From assembly GCA_030248225.1 (NCBI GenBank), contig JASANE010030191.1:111967-175966 (forward strand): a stretch of 64,000 nucleotides of DNA. The letters run 5' to 3'. Shown piece by piece: positions 33,906 through 47,515 of the stretch; the first letter of the stretch is position 1, and each line of letters opens with the position of its first letter. The translations under genes and the position numbers were made by a program. The notes beneath the pieces were generated by a model. It searched no databases. It saw nothing but the letters and a program-made list of their open reading frames with translations, and was not told the origin of the DNA. The DNA is from Trileptium ribeirensis. Taxonomy: Eukaryota; Nematoda; Enoplea; Enoplida; Thoracostomopsidae.

Positions 33906-34570
33906 AGCTATAAATAAAAACTTAAAAATTGTATACCTGATAAACGCTAAATTTTGAAAATTTAGACTAAGTAAGGCTGTTATATACATGGTAATGTTGG
34001 ATTATAAGGGCTATTTAATCATTTAAACACATTTTTGTTTCAATATTTTAAGCATAGCATTGCTATGTCATTGCGCATGTGCGACACGGCGGGGTGATAA
34101 GTTTATCAACAAAATTGTCAAATTTAGGTATTTTATCTGTATGTTTTTTACATAGAGAGTTGTGTATGTCCATAGATTTTCGTGGTTGTTCAACACAATA
34201 AAACAAATGTATTCGCCCAATATGCTCCCAGTACGGCTAGAGTACTGCAGCGTGAAAAAAATGACGCTTAAAGTTATAATTTTTCGTATTAGGTGTATTT
34301 GAAAAAGAACGAAAGAAGCAAGCGGAGTTTCCACCGATAGTGCCAGGTGGATAAATCATGAAAATCTCTTTTTGTCTATCCGTGTAACTCATAACACATC
34401 TTAGGGTGTTTGGAATTCAACAAAATTTTTTGTTCGATAAAGGAAAAGTTGGGACGCTTAATATGCTCTTTAATATAAAGCTCGGGTCAAAAACTATATA
34501 GTTTGACGACTGTTTGCCAAATCTGGTTATATATGCGATTACGTCTGTGTCGCGGATCGTATCTCAGTAC
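33906..34570. other. Non-coding
   Basis: AT-rich, no supported gene. An 88-codon minus-strand frame at 34068-34334 has no known motif or splice context. Confidence 0.35.
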
Positions 34571-35192
34571 TAGGTAATAACCGGAACCGGAACAGTCCAT
34601 TTAAACTGGAACCGGAACCTGGTCTTCAAAACTTGTATATAGAAAAAAAGAAGAGGTGTCAAAAGAAGGCACAGTGGATTTAAAATATATAAAGAATAAG
34701 TTTTACATTAAACTTAATGTATTGCGTTGGAATTATTTCCTCTGTGGAACGTGGAAGACACTGAGGAAGTTAATAATGTTTATTTATCGATCAATATGTT
34801 GGTTTTTGGACCCCAGAGCAAAAAATGACTTCCACTATATAGCCTTGTGTAAATTGAGTCAAACTAAATGTGTGTGTAACTAAACATGCTTGCATGGAGC
34901 GTAGACTAAAAACTTCCGTTCTGTCTCCAATCGCCTCCCTTTATTGCACATACATTTGTTACATGTTATTCTGCAGGAAGCTTAAAATTATTGGTTTATA
35001 TGGTTCTAACAGAAAATAAAAGAAAATATACTATAATTTTTCTGGTCACTGGTCTACAGCTGAATCAAAAACGTGGAAAATTTCAAACAAAAATTTTTAA
35101 GCCGGAATTCCGATTCAGGTATATATGGTTTTTCCATTTTGCCGGAACCGGAACACGATTTTCGGCGGAACCGGAGTTCCGGTTACTCCCTG
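34571..35192 (+). mobile_element. hAT-N1 copy 5, internally deleted
   Basis: 622 bp: left end TAGGTAATAACCGGAACCGG, right end GGAGTTCCGGTTACTCCCTG. About 480 bp of the family interior is missing (jump near 35035). Flanks CTCAGTAC (34563-34570) and CTCCCTAC (35193-35200) agree at 6 of 8 positions. Both termini are kept, so this shorter form could have been mobile. Confidence 0.8.
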
Positions 35193-35200
35193 CTCCCTAC

Positions 35201-38200
35201 ATAAGTGTCACTATGGAATCAGCTCGTCGATGCCTACAACCTTGGTGAACAGCACTTTTTTGTGGGCCGCGGATTACTGCCTAAGTCTGTTTTGCTACTC
35301 TGCCATAAATATAGCTTTATCTAATTTCGACATGTTATTGCGTGGTTTACCTTACAATGAGTATCTATTAGGTTATAAAGCGTGTTGGATACGAAGCGTT
35401 TGTTATTGATAGTACAGCATAATTGTATATTTCGTTTTCACGGGTTTTAAGTTTCACCAAGTTGGTTTCCAGAATATAACATGTAGGAAATTGGTTTGTT
35501 ATATATTGCTTTCAGCTCTTTTAGAATTTTCTGTACAGGTTTTCTGGTGCGCTGACTACGCTGGTTGTGTTATATAAGGTTCAGTATAAATAAAAGTCCC
35601 AATTCCTAATGGTCTATATCGGTATTTATGATGGCTGAATACAATGATCTTGCTTATCTTCTAGAGTCCGGCGTGCATATTTCATGCTGTTTCAATGGGC
35701 TTAAGATCAACGAAGCCGATTTCCAGCATAGAGTCTGTCTTCAGGTGTTTGGTTACGTATTGCGTACAGGTCATGAAGAATTGCCTATATATGTTTTCCG
35801 GTAGGCTGACTACGATGGTTTGGTTATGTAGAGACCAGCACAAATAATTGATGCGTTGTCAGTTGCTTTCAATGGACTTAGGGTCGACGAGGTTTTAGGA
35901 TTTTCAATGGATTCAGGGTTCAAGAGGTTTTAGTGTGGTAGAGATAATCTATAAGATTTTCTACGTACACTACACATCCGTCAATGACTTTCAAGCCCCA
36001 TTTGTATAGAATTGGCTACCAGACAATAACTTATGCTTTCACTGTGGATATAATCCTAAACTACGAAGCACTTGATAATGGACTGTATTAATTTTAAGGA
36101 TTTGCGAAATACTTTAGGACAGAGACATTGAATGATGTGAGAATAATATTGGGTCATGGGTTATTTAATGAGTATCTTAGCACAGAACTAAACTTGCGAT
36201 GTTGCAAAAGGCTTAGGTGGCCTATGCTATTAGTTTGTGTAGGCCCCTATGTTCGGATTTTGCTGTTCGAGCTTCCGTTGGTCTAGGTATCACATGCATT
36301 TTTACACTAGCGATATATTTATGGGCATAAATATGGCCCACCATACGGAAATTCACTTTGGCAGTTCTTTGGCTGATGGTTGTTGATATAATACCAGCGA
36401 TAGTATAGTAAAGTTAAGGCACGTTCTTTGTGGATATTTGAGCACAATCGCTCTTTGCGGTTCTCAAGTTTATATATATGTATATAACACTAAAATGCGT
36501 ATAGATTTTGGCCTAAATTAGAGTTTTAGCCCTTCTATATGTGTAACCCTTGGAATATACCAAATATTTACATAATATAAAGGCTTTTTTGAATGTTTCG
36601 ACTGGTGATGAAACTTCATTTCATGGAGACTGGATGGGCATATCCTGAACGGAGCATCTCTGTTCAGAAGCAGTGTATGATAATACTAGGTTTCCTGAAT
36701 AGCGTGGTTGAACCAAGAACGCTACTTAAGCAGCAGTAATCCTTATGACCTCCACCTACTTATGAATCCTTCACTGCTCCAACTCCGGTCCTGTGATATT
36801 AAGCAAAAAACAAAACAATTGTCAGTGCTTAAGCGGTTGAAAAATGCCAAAAGGGTGATAGATTGGGATGAATGCCACTCATTGCGGGCAACAAATGGAA
36901 TAAATGGTCGGACAAACCTCATTGCCGTTATGAGTGAAAGCTCGTTGCAGATTTTGTCAAAGATTATAACATGACACCTTTAATTGAATGTACCCGTATT
37001 AGTGCTTCGGAATTATCATCCAGCAAACCCGAGGGCTATCTGCTGAGTAAGGCTCTCTGGAAATGAGAAATGAAATGATTTGTCTGAAATAGAGTAATAA
37101 GATTCCTACATATATTGGCGCGCCCAGAATTTTGCAAAGGGAGTGGACCGGCCCAAGTTTTGTGCTAAGGGAGGGCTCCGGGGAAAATGAAACATAAATG
37201 TACTAAATGGCGCGAAGCGCTGTACCTTTTAACTTAAATTTTTAATGAGTGCCGTGTGAAATAAACTGCTCGACAAATGGTCTGCAGTCGGATTTATCAA
37301 AAATCGGTAACAGTTTGATAAACCGATGTGCGTTTCGTGAAGAAGTATGTAGCTTCCGCATGGTGACAGCTTGCATCGCAGCAAGAAGCGTAATACCACA
37401 ACGCATTTGGACAGTGTGTTAATACGTAATTGGCAGCAGTGGTTTTTGGACGTCGACACTTATTAACCCTGGTTCTCTAAAATACAAAAGCTTTACATAT
37501 TACACTGCAATTTTAAAGCATGGATGAAAGCGAAACAAACTTAAACCCGTGTATCTGTTGAGAGTTGATTCAGAATAGGAAAACGTCATGTTTTCGTGGG
37601 GCTCCCTTTAAAAGTAATCCTGGACGTAACACTTTATGCTAGCGACCCAGGAAAGGTCGATTTAAATATTTAACTTTGTTTCCTCATCTCTGACTTCTCT
37701 TATGGTCCTCCTTTTCCTTCTATGTTCCAATTGACCCTGAATTTGATTTGCACTCTTATTACAGTGTCATGGATATATAGCTGATTACATTACTTGTTAC
37801 GGATATATTGCATATAGGAATGCGTGTGTGTTTCCTGTGTTAAATATTATATGGACATCTAAACCAAATGGTTGACACATCCACCAATAAACCGTGTAAT
37901 TTTGATAATGAAACTATAAAAAGCTGAAGGATAATGATATATCAAGCTAATACGTATTGAACTGTCAGTATTTGAAATTTATATGAAACTATTTCATCAA
38001 AGGTCTTAACATGATATTCATATGATAGAAATTTTCTACACATCGAAATTTGCTAACTTCCATATTCATTCTGAAACATTGCTCTTTGAACCTTAGTTTT
38101 TGTGTACGTACTAAAACTATAATCCATCCTTACATTATAATAGCATGAATACGATTAGTGTAACCAGAGTTTTCACATTGGTAGCATCTATTATTATATG

Positions 38201-38768
38201 GTGATCTGCCCAAATTTATAGCTTTTGATGTCTTCTATCTATATGGAATACATACTTTTGTTGAAATATTCTTTACAGCTGCAGTGCAGTAATATTGCTC
38301 ATTGATTATATTATCATGCATTAACATTATTGCTGACGTTAGATATATATGGCTTTCAACTTCAAGCATCTTTGTTACAGGCTTTGTAGCATGCACCCTT
38401 ATGCTGAGTGCAGGCATCGTGCAATAATGTAAGATGTTAGACATGGTTTGTGGTAATACCAATAGATAATATCTTATTTACGTTTTAAAAGCCATTGTAT
38501 CTCATCGCATAACAATAATTGAGTGACTTCATGCATATCAACTTAAGTCACGCAATGATGCCTCTGGAAAATTGTAGCGTATACTTCAATTCCTATGATG
38601 TGAAAACATTAAATTTAACATGATTACAGTGGTAATCAAAGCGGCTAATTTCCAAATCTCAGAATTTCATACGAAAATTTCTATTGAGGTGTAACTAGTT
38701 AATGAGCGATATCGTGAAAGCTAGGGGCTTACCTTTTGCAGTAGCTGTGGAAAGATCTAGGTAATTCC
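35201..38768. other. Long gene-poor stretch
   Basis: No supported gene. A plus frame at 36708-36974 (with QKTKQLSVLKRLKNAKRV) is open for 89 codons but lacks homologous context or clear splice sites. Motifs such as GTTTTAGGATTTTCAATGG and TTTCAATGG(A/G)CTTA(A/G)G at 35690-35935 echo the complement of words at 30620-30830, so a related decayed repeat is likely. Confidence 0.35.
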
Positions 38769-39062
38769 TTTGGTTGCCTCTTCTTGGTTTCGTTCGTTAG
38801 ACTATTGGGCGCTTTCATTAAAATAACTAAATTTTCCTTTATTGGGTACTGTTTAAAAATGAAAGGGTTCCTTTAGTCTGCGCTGTCTGAAAATTCTTGT
38901 TAGTTAGTATTAGTCTTTGGTTGCCTCTTCTTGGTTTCCTTCGTTAGACTAGTGGGCGCTTTCATCAAAATAACTAAATTGTTCCTTTATTGGGTACTGT
39001 TTAAAAAATGAAAGGGTTCCTTTAGTCTGCGCTGTCTGAAAAGTCTTGTTAGTTAGTATCCG
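38769..39062 (+). repeat. Tandem duplication, 147-bp unit
   Basis: TTTGGTTGCCTCTTCTTGG starts at 38769 and at 38916. The two units differ at only a few bases (GTTTCGTTCG versus GTTTCCTTCG). They share TGGGCGCTTTCAT and TAGTCTGCGCTGTCTGAAAA. Recent duplication, non-coding. Confidence 0.85.
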
Positions 39063-42000
39063 TTTCGAAAAAGTAATTTGTTGATGTGAAGTGATGCTGC
39101 GTTAAAAATTATGAGGCTATGATCATTGTCATGATATCATTAAATGTAAAATGGTTGCAAGCTTCCTTTTGGCCGACTGGTTCCGCGCTAAGGTGACTGG
39201 CTATAAAACTGGGTCACGCTCTCCCTCGTTTAAAGGACGTCAAAGACACTGGCAAAGAATTCACTGTTGTGAAGCTAACTGCACTAAAAATAATTGAAAA
39301 AGCGATACTAAGTTTCTAAGTTTTACAGTTTGCGTTCATCACGGACCTTAAATTTCGTAAAGCCCATAGGGGCTTAATGGCGATAAGCATAGCTTCTGAA
39401 TTTTCTCGAATTATGAAAAAAATTATCCCGCTCGTAGGTCTGGACTAGACCATTTGATCGCGATCACAAGGACTGTAGAGTCGTTATATGGATATTCAAT
39501 ATTGGCTTTACGTATTGTTTTAAGCTTAGGCTTCGTATATCGAAAATAGCACGAAATGCAGATAACGTATACCCCCAGAATTTCTTTGGTGATGCTTGTT
39601 ATGCGCTAAACAGTAACCTACTCTATCGATGTAATAGTACATAAATCCACTCGTCTAATGTATGCACACGCATCGCTCTTAAAGGTTACTTGCTTAAAAC
39701 CAGCTGAATCTTGAAACGTAGGCGTTGTGCTGCCATATTGTTATTCGTGTACAAAGTTATTATGCTCATGGTGTGTAAATATAACAACTGTTTGTATCCC
39801 AATTTTTCGCTTAGAAAATCTCAAAAATTTCAAAGAAATTCGGTGACTATATATATCAGGTGTCCAATATCAGTCTGCTTACGGGGGCAGATGATTCTGG
39901 CAGTTGCGTGGGCCAACACAAATGGAACCGGGTCATTTCGGGTCACATCTGCGGCCCTGTCACCGGGTCAATTGTGTGACACAGTACTGACCCAGTCTAA
40001 ATCAGAAGCAGAAAGCACAATTCTCTGCACTGTACTCAACATAAACAGAACTGTGGGTTTTGTGCTGTTCTTTATCTGCTCAACCCTACCGCAGAGACGC
40101 ATTGGAGCCTCAAGTTCACATAAAATAAGCTTTGTGACGATGATTGGTCTAAATACGTAAAAAGAAACCGTCCAGAAGGGTGAGTGTTGGCAGAAGGGTG
40201 TTAGTGTTGCACTATTGGCGCGTTCGTACCATGCATCACGAAAACATAATTAAATTTGCAAATTTTTTTGTGATATTTTCTAATGTAACTCCAAATCTAA
40301 TATTTCCTACATTTACTTGTAAAACCGCAAATGCTCTTTACGGCGCAACATCTATTACAGTGCCGCAAATACTTAATCTTCGCCAACCACCGTCCATTTT
40401 AGAACAATCCCAATAGCGACAAACAATTACTAGCCGAAAACAGTATACCGAGAGCCCAAAAACCGGTCACTCGGAGTACCAGACTACCCGGCCGGTCGTT
40501 GCGCTGAAATAGTTCCCGCGGTCAGCTTTTCCGGTGCACATACTAGGTACTAAATGGCACAAAATTCTCGCATGTTGGTTAATGTCGATTATGTGAACAT
40601 TTACATCAAAAATTTCCATTAGTTTGTTTTATCTTACTTTCTACATCACAAGAAAAGTATAAATCCAACGGCTTGCCACAACTGCCGCGGCCGCGACAAT
40701 TTTCGCCCGCCCGGTCTACGGATTTTACAGCCGTTGCCCAAAACTACTTGCCATTGCGTTATTACTGTAACCGCAATGCACCAAGACCGGGTCAGCTGTT
40801 CGCTGGATCACAAAATGATGACCTGGTTCCAAATCTGTGGGCAGTATGGACAAAAATTTTCCCCATTCTCCCCAGTTTTTCCTCATAATTTTCGGCATGT
40901 TTTCCAATGTTTTCTTAAAATTAAAATAATTTGATCATATTTGCAGAAATTTTCCGCATGCGGAGGTTTAGAATAAGGAGCCTTAAGGGAATCTGGCTCT
41001 TAGGGGGTAGTCCCATGTTGCCCTGTGGACACCTATGCTTTGTATTTATATATTTTATCATACTTGATATAGCATATTATTGGGGATACTTGAGTTTACA
41101 GGTATATATTTGGTTTTTCTATTAGCTAAAAGTTTTACCATCAGGCACGCGGCGATATGATTAAGAACCGAGATGTTTCACTACATGGAATTATAGATAC
41201 TTCCTGTTCCACAGAACGCTTCGAAATCTAAAAATGTTAAAATCAGTGCTTAGAAGCTAAAATTATCAATAAATTGCCACAGAAATGCTGGTGAGACGTC
41301 TAAGTTTTGTTCATTTTATGCAATTTAATCAAATGTTAAGGGACAAACTGGTAATTATTGAAAAATAGTTCAATTTTTGTGCCAAATGATTAGCTATTTT
41401 CTGGGGAAAGCAAAAAATTTCACAGCGCTCTTGTTTTTACCAAGGAAATCAAAATTTTCTGACAAATGCTAGGGGCTTACCCCTTAATTTTGAATAGCTA
41501 AGGTGATATGCGTAGTAATTCAAGCAAAGATGTTTAAGTAACAAATGGTCCCGGAGTTGAACACGTTGGTTTATTGTCCAACAGCAAGAATAGCATTTTT
41601 GCCACTATACAGTGTGTTTTACATGCTGTATTCTGAGATATGCTTCCATTCCACTAAAAGTAAAAACACAATTTAAATTAATTGAATTGCTGCCAAAACG
41701 ACTTGGGTCTTCAGATGTTTTCCTTTAACCCCACCCACCCCAAAACTGAAAAGTCAAATATGAAGTGCCATATTTAATAATTTTCATATTTTGGGTTACA
41801 TTTGTGCTCAAAATTTTCGAAAAATATCTATAAATGCATAATTTTATATATCGTACTAACCCAAATTGATGAACCTGAAACGTACTTTCAGTACCGGTTT
41901 TGTGCTTACTTATATTTTAATACCTATAATTCTGCCAGATTTCGATGTATATTTTTCAATCGTCTTAGTAATGTAATTTAAATTTGCTTGGGCTTCGCAG

Positions 42001-42394
42001 TGTCTACTGTAAAGTCATACTTGCCGGTATTGCTGTGATTCTTTAGAGCAAAAATGACTGTAGATGGAAATTGTTTAAATTTTATTTTTAAACTGCTGTA
42101 GCATATTTAGTTGTACCATGTTGACACATTGCATAAAGTCATCGGAAGGCCTTAATCGGAACGTTGTGGAGATTGTATGTTGCAGGGGTGAAATCTTTTA
42201 AATTCCGATTTAATTGCACCGAAAAATACAGAAAAACAGGTAGCTCACCTAGTACAATTTATATTTGTTATAAGCACTACCGGTTATTAACTCAACCTCC
42301 GATCTGACCGATATGGATGTATATACAACCTGATAATGTACCTACTTTATCGGATCAATGAAGTGCTACAAAGAGAACAGGCCCAGGTAACCCT
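39063..42394. other. Gene-poor stretch
   Basis: No supported gene. 39880-40000 and 40670-40830 are richer in GC (CCGGGTCA, CGGCCGCGAC) and probably decayed transposon ends. A block at 42165-42207 repeats 26569-26611. The plus frame at 39711-40160 is open for 149 codons but has no recognisable domain or conserved context. Confidence 0.35.
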
Positions 42395-42558
42395 GAGATG
42401 GTACGTTATAACGTTATAAAACAGCTTAAAGTGTGTGGTTTGGGGGGCGGCATCCAAGACTTAGACTTTGTGTTTTTATATAAGAACCTTAGCTTAGGCA
42501 AAGAATAAGGATTAGTATATCAAGAACGGTATGGCCTGAATTTCATTTCTGCCCCTCG
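42395..42558 (+). mobile_element. MITE-A copy 2, decayed
   Basis: Shares ACGTTATAACGTTA, AACAGCTTAAAG, GGGG..GCG, CTTAGCTTAGGC, ATATCAAGAACGG(T/C)ATGGC and TTTCATTTC in order with 44422-44625. The outer ends are eroded. Confidence 0.5.
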
Positions 42559-43899
42559 GGATTACTTGTGTCAAGGAATACATGACGCGAGTAGTTCACG
42601 GAGTGGCATGTTTGCCACAGCTAACATTGTGAAGCGCTGTGCTGATGGAGTTGTAGAGCGTACGTGTACACATGTGGTGTTTCTCGGATTTGCAAAGTTC
42701 ATTAAGAAAAGGAAAAATACCATAAATTATAGTGTTGCGGCTAGCTGTATAGGATAATTATATAATGAAATTTTCAATAAAATATATATTAATGTTTAAA
42801 GGGTTATGTAGAAAGATATAAACAGAGCCATAAAACTCAAGAACTCAGCATCGATTTTGAAAATTTAGTCAACTATCCTGCACAAACAGACGCATGGAAA
42901 GTCTGATTATATATAACAGAACATATATGCTCGGTCAAGTTTTCAACCTTTCTTTAAACCTGTTAACCCAATCAATTCGTGCAGTATTCTAAACAAACTC
43001 GAACCCGAATTGCATGATTGCAAGTGGTGAACGAATACCGCTGAACAATTTGGGAGGTTGTTAAACTTAAGAAACTGCGCAAAGTTAGCAAATAACTACG
43101 CGTGTGTCAATAAATATCCGACAAACTTCCGCAACAAACTTCCGCGCAAGACGTCTCAAATATGGTCGTCTCCTACACATGATCAGTTTGATAAGCTTCA
43201 TGTAAGACCTATCAACAAGACTATATAACTCAAGAAGCTAAAATAACATTTGGTTAAAATTACTTGGCATCTAAAGTACGGCAGGCGACAATGGGCACCG
43301 TATAACGAATAGTGACACAGTTTCTTTGCTAAGTAGTCGTTTTATCAACGTTATGGTGTCGCAAAAATATGTAGCTTCTTTGTACTAACGTTATAACAAT
43401 GCCGTCATCAAAAGCTTTACATTTTATCGAGGCATAGGCTCCTTAATCATATTAAGAGTTTCAACGAGGTATATCTTCGCTAATTCATTGATTGGGAAAT
43501 GTGTTTTAGTAAAAATCTTCTATATTGTTTTGGTATTATGTTAGTAAACGTTGCAGTGCGACTACAGATATTGTCGATTTGTTTTTTGTAATTGGTAGCT
43601 GATAGGCTTTTATATATTTTTAGCCTAATTTGATTTTGTAAAATTCGAGTTGAAATCCAAGGAAAAGATTCCTGTAAATACTTCTAATGGCCATTTTCTA
43701 TTTTTTGAAACTTGGCATTGCGTTCTAGGTATGCGTGTACTGTGGAAGCTTATAGTTGTGTTGCGGGTAGCATGCATTTTTCATTTTTTTTCAGTATAAA
43801 CGCTTGTAGCGTTCTCCTTAAAACTCATTTTGGAATTGTACTCTGCAGTTAACGGACTCGGGCGATTGTCGACAGCTCATTAAAACGCGTTGTACTACA
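42559..43899. other. Non-coding
   Basis: No supported gene or classified repeat. The part next to 43900 may include the 3' untranslated end of the minus-strand LINE. Confidence 0.35.
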
Positions 43900-43929
43900 T
43901 AAATGCAGTTGTCGCGCAGACTCACTACT

Positions 43930-44421
43930 CGGACCATTGCGCTGCCCGAACTCAAAGACGATCAGAATTCACATCCAACCCTCGGAATCAACCAGATCAG
44001 TTTGGTTATATCAAAATTCCAAGTACCTTCTTGCGTAATTCGTAAAACTCCCTTCATTCTTAAATACGATGGGCGCTGTAAATCCTTTTTACCATATTTT
44101 ATAGATATTCGATCCATGTTTCTATCTAGGGCTTTGATAGCCGCTTGGTTAGCACTGTAGATTCATTCTTTACCCCCTTCCTCATAAAGTGGCGCAATTT
44201 TCAATCGCTAATATTTCCGCTGGGAAAATCGTGCACTTCTTTCCAATGGGTATAACTATATTGCTATGTTAAGGGATAAAAACGGAAGGCCCAGAGCCAA
44301 TATTGTCTTTATCATGCAATGTCTTAGAGCCATCAGCGAAGCAGTTTATGTCCATGTAATTCCAAGAGACAATGTTGCGTATCTCAACTCTTCACTGATT
44401 ACACTATCCCAGCTCTGCTGT
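43930..44421 (-). pseudogene. RNase H domain remnant of the LINE
   Basis: Minus strand, in shifting frames: NCFADGSKTLHDKDNIGSG (the DGS-T first catalytic region), FPAEILAIENCA (the second, with E), IYSANQAAIKALDRN (third; the usual D replaced by N or A) and TKLIWLIPRVG (equivalent to the LxWVPGH motif). The order fits an RNase H fold. It lies beyond MITE-A, showing that the LINE continued through that site. Confidence 0.6.
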
Positions 44422-44625
44422 ATGTCACCTTCAGGGGCTGGACGTTATAACGTTAGAAAAAAGAACAGCTTAGAGCGGGGGTTCGGGGTGCGCCAGCCCC
44501 CCGACTTAGGCTTAGTACATGGCTCATATAGGGACCTTAGCTTAGGCTAAGACTAAGGCTTAGTCTTAGTATATCGAGAACGGCATGGCATGCATTTCAC
44601 TTCAACCCTAAAGGTAACATTGGCC
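44422..44625 (+). mobile_element. MITE-A copy 3, inserted in the LINE
   Basis: Left end TATGTCACCTTCAGGGGC; right end, opposite strand, GGCCAATGTTACCTTTAGGG. Contains ACGTTATAACGTTA and two runs of CTTAGGCT-like words. It separates the RT and RNase H parts of the minus-strand LINE and supplies a premature stop to the RT frame. Confidence 0.7.
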
Positions 44626-46104
44626 CCATTTCTTATCCTCAGAAAAAGTCTTACAACAATGATCAAGAGGTATGTTTGCCTCTGTTACAAGCTCTGAAGT
44701 TACTTTTTCAATTATTGTATGTCCTTTTACATTGAAGGTCTTCCAAGATTCAATATTTTTCAGTCCGCAGTAATCCAATATCGCTCCTTGCAGGCGTCTT
44801 TTCTCTATCGGCAATAGCTCCAAGATAGTTTCCATACAATCCGTTGGAGTGCTTCTCAAGCATCCCGTGATGATTTGGAGAGCTAGTCTCTGAACCCGTA
44901 TTAGTTTCTTGCGAACAGCCCCTGTGGTAGTTACATGCCACCCAACCAGAACCCCATGCAACATACCGCTCAGGACTATTTCATACAGATAGATGAGGTA
45001 TTTAGGTCTCGCGCTCCAATTACACCCTGCAAAAGTTCTACATACCATTATATTCCGTATAGCCTTGCTGCATGCCTTTTCCCAAATATCTATCCACATA
45101 ATTTTTTACCTAGGAACACTCCTAGGTACTTGTCCTCACAACTGTAAGCCAGTGGAACTCCATCCAACCCGATATAAGGAAGGTCCTTAAACTTACGCTT
45201 TCGAGTTAAATTTATTACATCAGTCTTATTTGGCTGTAGTTGTAACCCATTGGATTTGCACCAGGTACTGACGCATTTAAGTACAGTGCAGATTCTCCTG
45301 CCAGTTACCCCAATAGTTACCATATTCTCAATTAATACACAAATCGGTTAAGGCACATAAAAGCTTCTGAGTGATTTGCTGAAAGGTATCTTATTGAATG
45401 CAACACCTATATCCAAAAAGACTCCCAGCATTGACCTATACATACTAAATACCTGCTTTACATGGCTTTAAATGTTTTGCCACACCGTTACCATAGATTT
45501 GCCAGCAATATAAGCATGCTGATTAGCACCAAGCTGACTCCCTGCTAGTATTTTATCCCGTAGAAATTTATCGACAAGTCTTTCCATGTTTTTAAGCATA
45601 AACGAGGACAGGCTTATTGCCGATAAGCCTTCGGATACAGGTAGCTATCCTTCCCCGGCTTCGCAATGAAGACTGTTTTAGCAACCCTCCACGATGCCGG
45701 AATGTAACCAATCATAAGGCAATTTTTGTACAGCTCCAATAAGAAGTCTATAATAATATCAACACCCATTTTATAGATATACTGGGTGGATTTCATCAAT
45801 TCTAGGTGCCTTGTATATATGCCCCGAAAAAGGCAAAGGCCCACCGTAGTCTGTTCTCTGTGATTATAGCATTAGCCAATTGACGAGTTTCAGTATTTCC
45901 TCTTTTACTGGTGCCTCTGTAGATGAGGCCACTGTTATTAACACAACCAGGAAAACGTTCATGCAAGAGTAAACTTAAGATGCGCCCCCAACCATCCTCT
46001 TTTGACACCATGTACAAAACGTTGTTAGCGAACAAAACTCGAATTTCAACAGCCGTATCCAATTTCGACATTTTTCTGTTCCATAACGCCATTAGCGACT
46101 GCAA
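44626..46104 (-). pseudogene. Reverse transcriptase part of ORF2 (I/R1-like LINE)
   Basis: 45614-45844 holds LELYKNCLMIGYIPASWR followed by AKTVFIAKPGKDSY (the start of RT). A QLGANQHAYIAG-like segment lies near 45530. 45090-45323 holds STWCKSNGLQLQPNKTDVIN and YLGVFLGKKL (thumb). 44608-45099 holds RVQRLALQIITGCLRSTP, the region before RNase H. The last few codons of that frame already belong to MITE-A. The catalytic YADD box is not preserved in a readable frame. Confidence 0.75.
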
Positions 46105-46448
46105 TTCGGTCCCTGTACTTTAACACCAGTGTGTTCGCGAACATTTCCAAATTATAATGTGTGGAATATGAAACGGACTAATTTCTGTTCTTTAACGCAA
46201 AAATGAAATTTGTGTTCAGTGTACAAGTGAATGGCAATCGCTTTTGTCAAAAGAGGATGGTATGGGGCGCAGCTTAAGTTTACTCATGCATCACTCAACA
46301 GCAGCCAGAGCACTTCTCCCGGTTCATTAACTCTGTTGCCATTGCTGTCAATCAATGCACTAATATCCCTTTTTCCTCCACTCTTAAAAACTTTGTGCAT
46401 CATTGACATAGCATTAGTGCTTACGACATTGTCACAATACATACTCCA

Positions 46449-47451
46449 TTATTTCCGTTTTGTCATGCTCGTAGCATATTTATAATCACGTTGCACCATC
46501 CTATATCTGTCCCAGTCACCAGTTGTGTTAAACTTGATAACACATCGATATAGTCGCCGGCTTCTGACTCTGAGAGATTCAAGTTCCCCAACCCACCATT
46601 TCGGCTTGTATTCTGGCCCCGCATGTTTATTAACAGTTTTGGGTATAGAGCTAGCCGCAACATCTATAATAGCCGTTTCTAACTTAACAGCAGCTAGATC
46701 AAGATCCACTGCTGTACAATCAATTTCGCCCCACTCACACATTCTTGTTTCTACATTGTCCAGGAACATACCCTTTCTAACTTTCCTCGGATTAATCACC
46801 CAAGTACTTCTGCTGAACATCTCCCCATATCCGACACAAACATATCTGTGATTGGAGAAAGAATTTTCCAACGATACATGCCAGTCTTGCAAGTCAATTT
46901 TCCCCTAGTGAGGGTTAAGTCAAGAACTTCACGCCTAAATGCAATTACAAACGTTGGCACCGTCCCCACGTTAGCAATTTCTAGTGCCACAGTAGCAATA
47001 TATTCCAACAGCTCCTCCCATCTGGGGTTGTTGTTGGTGCTTCCCCATACCAATTGTGAGCATTGGCATCACACCCTATTATAGATAATAAATTTTTCCT
47101 TATCCCCTGCTCCACGACATTCTTAAGTTCCACAGTGGGAGGAGGATCTAGTGCATCCTAGGGTAAAAACAGCGATGACACAAGAATCCTTCTACTCCCG
47201 CTACTTGTATTAACCTGCATCGTAACTACAGTGCAATGCCTAGAACTTAATTTTGCCAGAAATAAGCTTTGTAAATCCTTAGATACCAGAATTGCAGTCT
47301 TAGGCTGCTCATCATCCTTGTTAAGATAGAAAAGATCCATACCCTTACCCTCCAGTTCTATAATCCTGTCTTTATTGGCATAGGACCCCTGTATTAAGAC
47401 TACAAAAGAATTAAGATTTTTAATTCTTCGATTAAAGTTCGACCATAGCAT
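46449..47451 (-). pseudogene. Endonuclease part of ORF2 (I/R1-like LINE)
   Basis: Frames at 47158-47451, 46796-47053 and 46449-46892 give: NSFVVLIQGSYANKDRI (the QE.W-like start, E changed to G), a GCDANAHNW-like segment just upstream of VWGSTNNNPRWEELLEY, then RREVLDLTLTRGKL and finally KPKWWVGELESLRVRSRRLY, the linker motif typical of I/R1 LINEs. Frameshifts separate them. Confidence 0.7.
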
Positions 47452-47515
47452 TAATACAATGCTGCAAATTTATTTGCGAAAAATTGACCAATTTCATTTT
47501 TGATCATCCTAATTA

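Noticed and set aside
34068..34334. Minus-strand 88-codon hydrophobic frame
   Set aside because: AT-rich composition, no receptor or transporter motif, no splice or poly(A) context.
36708..36974. 89-codon plus-strand frame as a gene
   Set aside because: No recognisable domain, no phase-matched partner exon and no poly(A) or promoter context.
45923..46851. Plus-strand open frames across 45.9-46.9 kb
   Set aside because: They are antisense to the clear endonuclease and RT frames of the minus-strand LINE and have no motif of their own.
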